Below, piece by piece: positions 14,644 through 17,269 of a stretch of DNA of 17,269 nt (within the stretch, counting starts at the first letter, position 1; each line of letters begins with the position of its first letter). Under the pieces are notes generated by a model that ran no database searches, was not told where the DNA came from, and saw only the letters and a list, made by a program, of their open reading frames with translations. Source of the stretch: an uncultured Pseudomonadota bacterium. GTDB lineage: Bacteria; Pseudomonadota; Gammaproteobacteria; Burkholderiales; Casimicrobiaceae. The DNA lies in the NCBI GenBank assembly GCA_937958295.1, contig CALFEY010000385.1:1-17269 (forward strand), given 5' to 3'. A program made the position numbers and the translations under genes.

Positions 14644-15354
14644 CTAGTAGAACCGCTCGACGCGGCCGGTGTACAGCACGGGCCCCTGTGGGGCACCCGT
14701 CGTCGAGCCGCCGGATTGCTCCAGGCTGACCGCAAGGGCGGGCACATTGGCGAAGGCCACGTCGGGCAGCGCCGGCAGTGTGACGCGACCCACGCCGCTC
14801 GCCGGCAGCACGCCGAGGGAGCGGGGCGGCGCCCCCTCGGGCAGCATCCAGAGCTCGAGCGCGCGGTCGGCCGGCACGGGCGCGCCGCCGACGGTCTTCA
14901 CGGTCATCACGCGGCTGTTGCGGTCCAGGGTGGCGAGCAGGGCGGGACGTGCGTCCTGGCCGGCCAGGACCACCACGATGGGCTCGTCGGCCCGCTGTTG
15001 CTGCATCCACAGGGTGGTGCCCAGGGCGGCCACGGCCACGAAGCTCGCCACGGCGAGGCCGCGCCACAGGCCGAGCCGGGACCACCAGGGGCCGCGCTCG
15101 CTCGGGCGCACCGCGTCGAGCCCGAGCCGCAGCGCGATGCGCTTCCACACGCGCGGCGGCGGCGTGATGGGCGGCGCGGCCTCGGCGAACGGCGACAGCC
15201 GCTGCTCCCAGGTGCGAATGGTGGCTGCGACGACGGTGTCCGTGCGCGCCACGTGCGCGAGCCGCGCCCGCGCCCGGGCGGGCATCGTGCCGAGGGCATA
15301 GGAAGCGGCCAGCGCGTCGAGGCGCGCCAGGCGGTCGGGACGCGACAGGTTCAT
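14644..15354 (-). CDS. RskA-family anti-sigma factor
   Basis: The 236-residue protein has an N-terminal cytoplasmic part that should bind the sigma factor (RLDALAASYALGTM at 11-24 and an RTWEQRLSPFAE segment at 47-58). One transmembrane helix lies near 96-115. The periplasmic RskA domain (about 117-236) has the typical ALELWMLPEG and PRSLGVLP motifs. Such proteins hold an ECF sigma factor inactive at the membrane until a signal leads to their proteolysis. ATG 15354 overlaps the sigma gene stop as ATGA, which supports translational coupling and matched amounts. No zinc-binding HxxxCxxC motif is seen, so redox sensing of the ZAS type is unlikely. The signal is not visible from sequence. Confidence 0.9.
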   Translation of the reverse strand: MNLSRPDRLARLDALAASYALGTMPARARARLAHVARTDTVVAATIRTWEQRLSPFAEAAPPITPPPRVWKRIALRLGLDAVRPSERGPWWSRLGLWRGLAVASFVAVAALGTTLWMQQQRADEPIVVVLAGQDARPALLATLDRNSRVMTVKTVGGAPVPADRALELWMLPEGAPPRSLGVLPASGVGRVTLPALPDVAFANVPALAVSLEQSGGSTTGAPQGPVLYTGRVERFY

Positions 15355-15950
15355 GCGTCCCTCCCGAACCCCGCGCGGTCGAGGCAGCTCTTGAGGCGCT
15401 CGAGCCCGCGCCGCACCCACGATTTCACGGTGCCGAGGGGCTGGCGCAGGTGCGTGGCAAGCTCCGCATGCGACAGGCCCTGGTAGAAGGCGAGGGCAAT
15501 AGCTTGCCGCGGACCGGCGTCGAGCGTCTCGACGCAGTCGCGCACGGACCGCGCCGCGGCGCCGGCGAGGAGCATCTCGCCGGGCGTCATGGCGTCGGAG
15601 GGAGGGTCGTAGGCAGCGGCGTCATCGTCGTCGGGCGTGAGCGAAATCGTGTCGATCTCGCGCCGGCGCAACTGGTCGAGGCAGCGATTGCGCACGATGG
15701 AGGTGAGCCACGTCATCGGCTGGCTCTTGGCTGCCTCGTACGAGGCAGCGTGGTGCCAGACGTTGACGTACGCTTCCTGGAGAATCTCTTCGGCGGCGGG
15801 ACCGTCTCTTAGGATACGCAGCGCGACGCCGTACAGATGCGACGACGTGACTTCGTAGAACTCCGCGAATGCGGCCTGGTCCCCCAACGCGACGCGCGCC
15901 AGAAGCGCGCCCACGCGCGCATTCCTGTCCTGGGGGGAGGTGACGGCCAT
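15351..15950 (-). CDS. ECF sigma factor, SigK/RskA-linked type
   Basis: The 199-residue protein is a group IV sigma-70 factor. Region 2 spans about 27-97, with AEEILQEAYVNVW at 53-65 and the promoter-melting segment near SQPMTWLTSIVRNRCLDQLRR. Region 4 spans about 136-186, with the helix-turn-helix GLSHAELATHLRQPLGTVKSWVRRGLERL. The acidic linker (about 103-125) is typical. It should direct RNA polymerase to a small regulon, often including its own operon. Its ATG overlaps the stop of the adenosyltransferase gene as TGATG, and its stop overlaps the anti-sigma start. Target promoters cannot be identified here. Confidence 0.93.
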   Translation of the reverse strand: MAVTSPQDRNARVGALLARVALGDQAAFAEFYEVTSSHLYGVALRILRDGPAAEEILQEAYVNVWHHAASYEAAKSQPMTWLTSIVRNRCLDQLRRREIDTISLTPDDDDAAAYDPPSDAMTPGEMLLAGAAARSVRDCVETLDAGPRQAIALAFYQGLSHAELATHLRQPLGTVKSWVRRGLERLKSCLDRAGFGRDA

Positions 15951-16495
15951 CAGCGCTCTTTGCGCCAGAGCACGTCAGGGCGGCCCTCGGCCCGGTTCAG
16001 CGCACGGGCCAGCACGAAGAGGAGATCCGACAGGCGGTTGAGGTACACGCGGGCCGGCGTGGTGATGGATTCGCTCGCCGCGGCGGTCACGAGCGCCCGC
16101 TCGGCGCGGCGGCACACCGTGCGCGCCACGTGAGCCTGCGCGGCGGCTCGCGTGCCGCCCGGCAGGATGAATTCCTTCAACGGGGCGAGATCGGCATTGA
16201 AGTGCTCCACTGCCTCCTCGAGGCGGGTCACGTGCGCCTCCGTCATCGACTCGTAGCCGGGAATGGACAGCTCACCGCCGAGGTCGAACAGGTCGTGCTG
16301 TACAGCGGTGAGGCATTCGGCGACCGGCGGCGGCAGGCCCTCGGCCAGCAGCACGCCCAGGTGCGAGTTGAGCTCGTCGACGGCGCCGATCGCGGCGATG
16401 CGCGGCGAGTCCTTGGCCGTGCGCGAGCCGTCGCCGAGGCCGGTGGTCCCGGCGTCGCCGGTGCGGGTAACGATTTTCGAGAGGCGGTGTCCCAT
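15950..16495 (-). CDS. pduO: PduO-type ATP:cob(I)alamin adenosyltransferase
   Basis: This enzyme transfers the adenosyl group of ATP to cob(I)alamin, making coenzyme B12 for enzymes such as methylmalonyl-CoA mutase. The 181-residue protein has the N-terminal family signature RLSKIVTRTGDAGTTGLGDG at residues 4-23, GAVDELNS at 37-44, and the C-terminal ARVYLNRLSDLLFVLAR helix containing the conserved NRLSD. It is full length. ATG 16495 gives the common MGxRLSKI start; an in-frame ATG at 16513 would add six residues, and neither has a Shine-Dalgarno sequence. It is the first gene of a three-gene unit with the ECF sigma and anti-sigma genes (TGATG overlap) and is divergent from the acyl-CoA synthetase gene. 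Confidence 0.94.
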   Translation of the reverse strand: MGHRLSKIVTRTGDAGTTGLGDGSRTAKDSPRIAAIGAVDELNSHLGVLLAEGLPPPVAECLTAVQHDLFDLGGELSIPGYESMTEAHVTRLEEAVEHFNADLAPLKEFILPGGTRAAAQAHVARTVCRRAERALVTAAASESITTPARVYLNRLSDLLFVLARALNRAEGRPDVLWRKER

Positions 16496-16561
16496 GGCGG
16501 CGTATGTTGCCATGAACCGCAGGCGCCCTTGCGCTGCGTTAAGGATGGGCGACGGGCGGTT

Positions 16562-16570
16562 TGCTAGGAT
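16562..16570 (+). promoter_or_regulatory. Putative extended -10 promoter of the acyl-CoA synthetase gene
   Basis: TGCTAGGAT fits an extended -10 element, 42 bases before the ATG at 16613, with CGGGCGGTT just upstream as at the cysS promoter (12612-12620). No good -35 box is visible. The position in a 117-base divergent gap supports a promoter here. Confidence 0.45.
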
Positions 16571-16598
16571 CGGTCGCGCCAACACCGGGACATTCCGT

Positions 16599-16605
16599 GG
16601 AGGAG
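16599..16605 (+). promoter_or_regulatory. Ribosome binding site (GGAGGAG) of the acyl-CoA synthetase gene
   Basis: GGAGGAG lies seven bases before ATG 16613, the best-spaced strong Shine-Dalgarno sequence in the window. It fixes the start. Confidence 0.8.
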
Positions 16606-16612
16606 CGGAACC

Positions 16613-17269
16613 ATGAATCCCTACGCGCAGGACCTCGATCGCAATCCGGCCAACCACGCACCGCTGACACCGCTGTCGTTCATCGCGCGCACGGCCGAGA
16701 TATGGCCCGAGCGGCTCGCGGTGGTGCATGGCCGCCGCCGCTACACCTGGGCGCAAACCTATGCCCGCAGCCGTCGCCTCGCTTCGGCGCTCGCGCGCCT
16801 CCGCATCGGGCCGGGTGCCACCGTGGCGGCGATGCTCGCCAATACCCCCGAGATGGTGGAGGCGCACTTCGGGGTGCCGATGACGGGCGCGGTGCTCAAC
16901 ACCCTCAACACCCGCCTCGATGCCGAGGCGCTGGCGTTCATGCTGGAACACGGCGAGGCGACGGTACTCCTCACCGACACCGAGTTCGCGCCGGTCATCC
17001 GCGCGGCACTCGCCCGGCTCCCGCGCAAGCTGCACGTGATCGACGTGGCGGATTGCGAAGGTCCCGGCGGTGACCGCCTGGGAGAGACCGACTACGAGAC
17101 CTTCCTGGCGGGTGGCGATCCCGCCTTTGCCTGGGAGCCGCCTCTCGACGAGTGGGACGCCATCGCGCTCAACTACACCTCGGGCACCACGGGCAAGCCC
17201 AAGGGCGTGGTGTACCACCATCGCGGCGCGTATCTCAATGCGCTGTCGAACATCGTGGACTGGGGCATG
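16613..17269 (+). CDS. AMP-dependent acyl-CoA synthetase (partial, runs off the right edge)
   Basis: The first 219 codons are present and open to the window end. The protein starts MNPYAQDLDRNP and then has the N-terminal adenylation domain, with LTPLSFIARTAEIWPERLAVVHG at about 18-40 and RYTWAQ at 43-48. The P-loop of the ANL superfamily, YTSGTTGKPKG, lies near residue 188-198 and is followed by VVYHHRG. These enzymes activate a carboxylic acid as acyl-AMP and then form the CoA thioester. The N-terminal sequence is like medium- or long-chain fatty acyl-CoA synthetases (AlkK-like), but the substrate cannot be read from this part, and the catalytic C-terminal lysine is outside the window. It is divergent from the cobalamin adenosyltransferase operon; a link through propionate or fatty acid catabolism is only a guess. 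Confidence 0.9.
   Translation, partial: MNPYAQDLDRNPANHAPLTPLSFIARTAEIWPERLAVVHGRRRYTWAQTYARSRRLASALARLRIGPGATVAAMLANTPEMVEAHFGVPMTGAVLNTLNTRLDAEALAFMLEHGEATVLLTDTEFAPVIRAALARLPRKLHVIDVADCEGPGGDRLGETDYETFLAGGDPAFAWEPPLDEWDAIALNYTSGTTGKPKGVVYHHRGAYLNALSNIVDWGM

Overview
The window is about 17 kb of GC-rich, densely packed chromosomal DNA. It looks like a betaproteobacterium (Burkholderiales- or Nitrosomonadales-like). This rests on base composition, GTG starts, recurring GTAGAATGC promoter-like elements, a split ArnA of the kind I recall from Burkholderia, and an ECF-sigma/RskA pair. The taxonomic call is inference; there is no rRNA or tRNA in the window. I see no mobile element, CRISPR array, integron or phage gene, and no gene-free stretch longer than 300 bases.

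Left edge (1-2124, + strand): the last codons of an unrecognised gene, then gmd and an overlapping rmd-like reductase. Together these should turn GDP-mannose into a GDP-6-deoxyhexose, most likely GDP-D-rhamnose, for a surface glycan.

Centre (2316-12496, all - strand). Read in transcription order this is arnT, a single ArnE/F-like SMR protein, arnB, arnC, a stand-alone ArnA formyltransferase, a TMEM175-family channel-like membrane protein, a stand-alone ArnA decarboxylase, arnD, a PrxQ/Bcp peroxiredoxin and a PIN-PhoH protein. The Arn proteins cover the lipid A 4-amino-4-deoxy-L-arabinose pathway from UDP-glucuronate onward: ArnA-decarboxylase makes the UDP-4-ketopentose, ArnB aminates it, ArnA-formyltransferase formylates it, ArnC moves it to undecaprenyl phosphate, ArnD deformylates it, the SMR protein probably flips it, and ArnT transfers it to lipid A. 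Ugd, which makes UDP-glucuronate, is not in the window. Several junctions are tight: arnC/arnA-FT share GTGA and arnA-FT/TMEM175 share ATGA, so these three are probably translationally coupled. A second promoter-like element sits before the decarboxylase gene. bcp and phoH probably have their own signals.

Right part: cysS (+), divergent from arnT, ends in a clear intrinsic terminator. Next is a small single-span membrane protein gene of unknown function (+) with its own strong terminator. A convergent - strand operon follows: PduO-type cobalamin adenosyltransferase, ECF sigma factor and RskA-type anti-sigma factor, joined by TGATG and ATGA overlaps. Divergent from that operon, an acyl-CoA synthetase gene (+) with a strong ribosome binding site runs off the right edge.

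The most unusual item is the TMEM175-like gene translationally coupled into the arn operon between the two halves of ArnA. The rest of the window is mostly recognisable housekeeping and envelope-modification genes. Some promoter-like and hairpin elements are recorded below at lower confidence.
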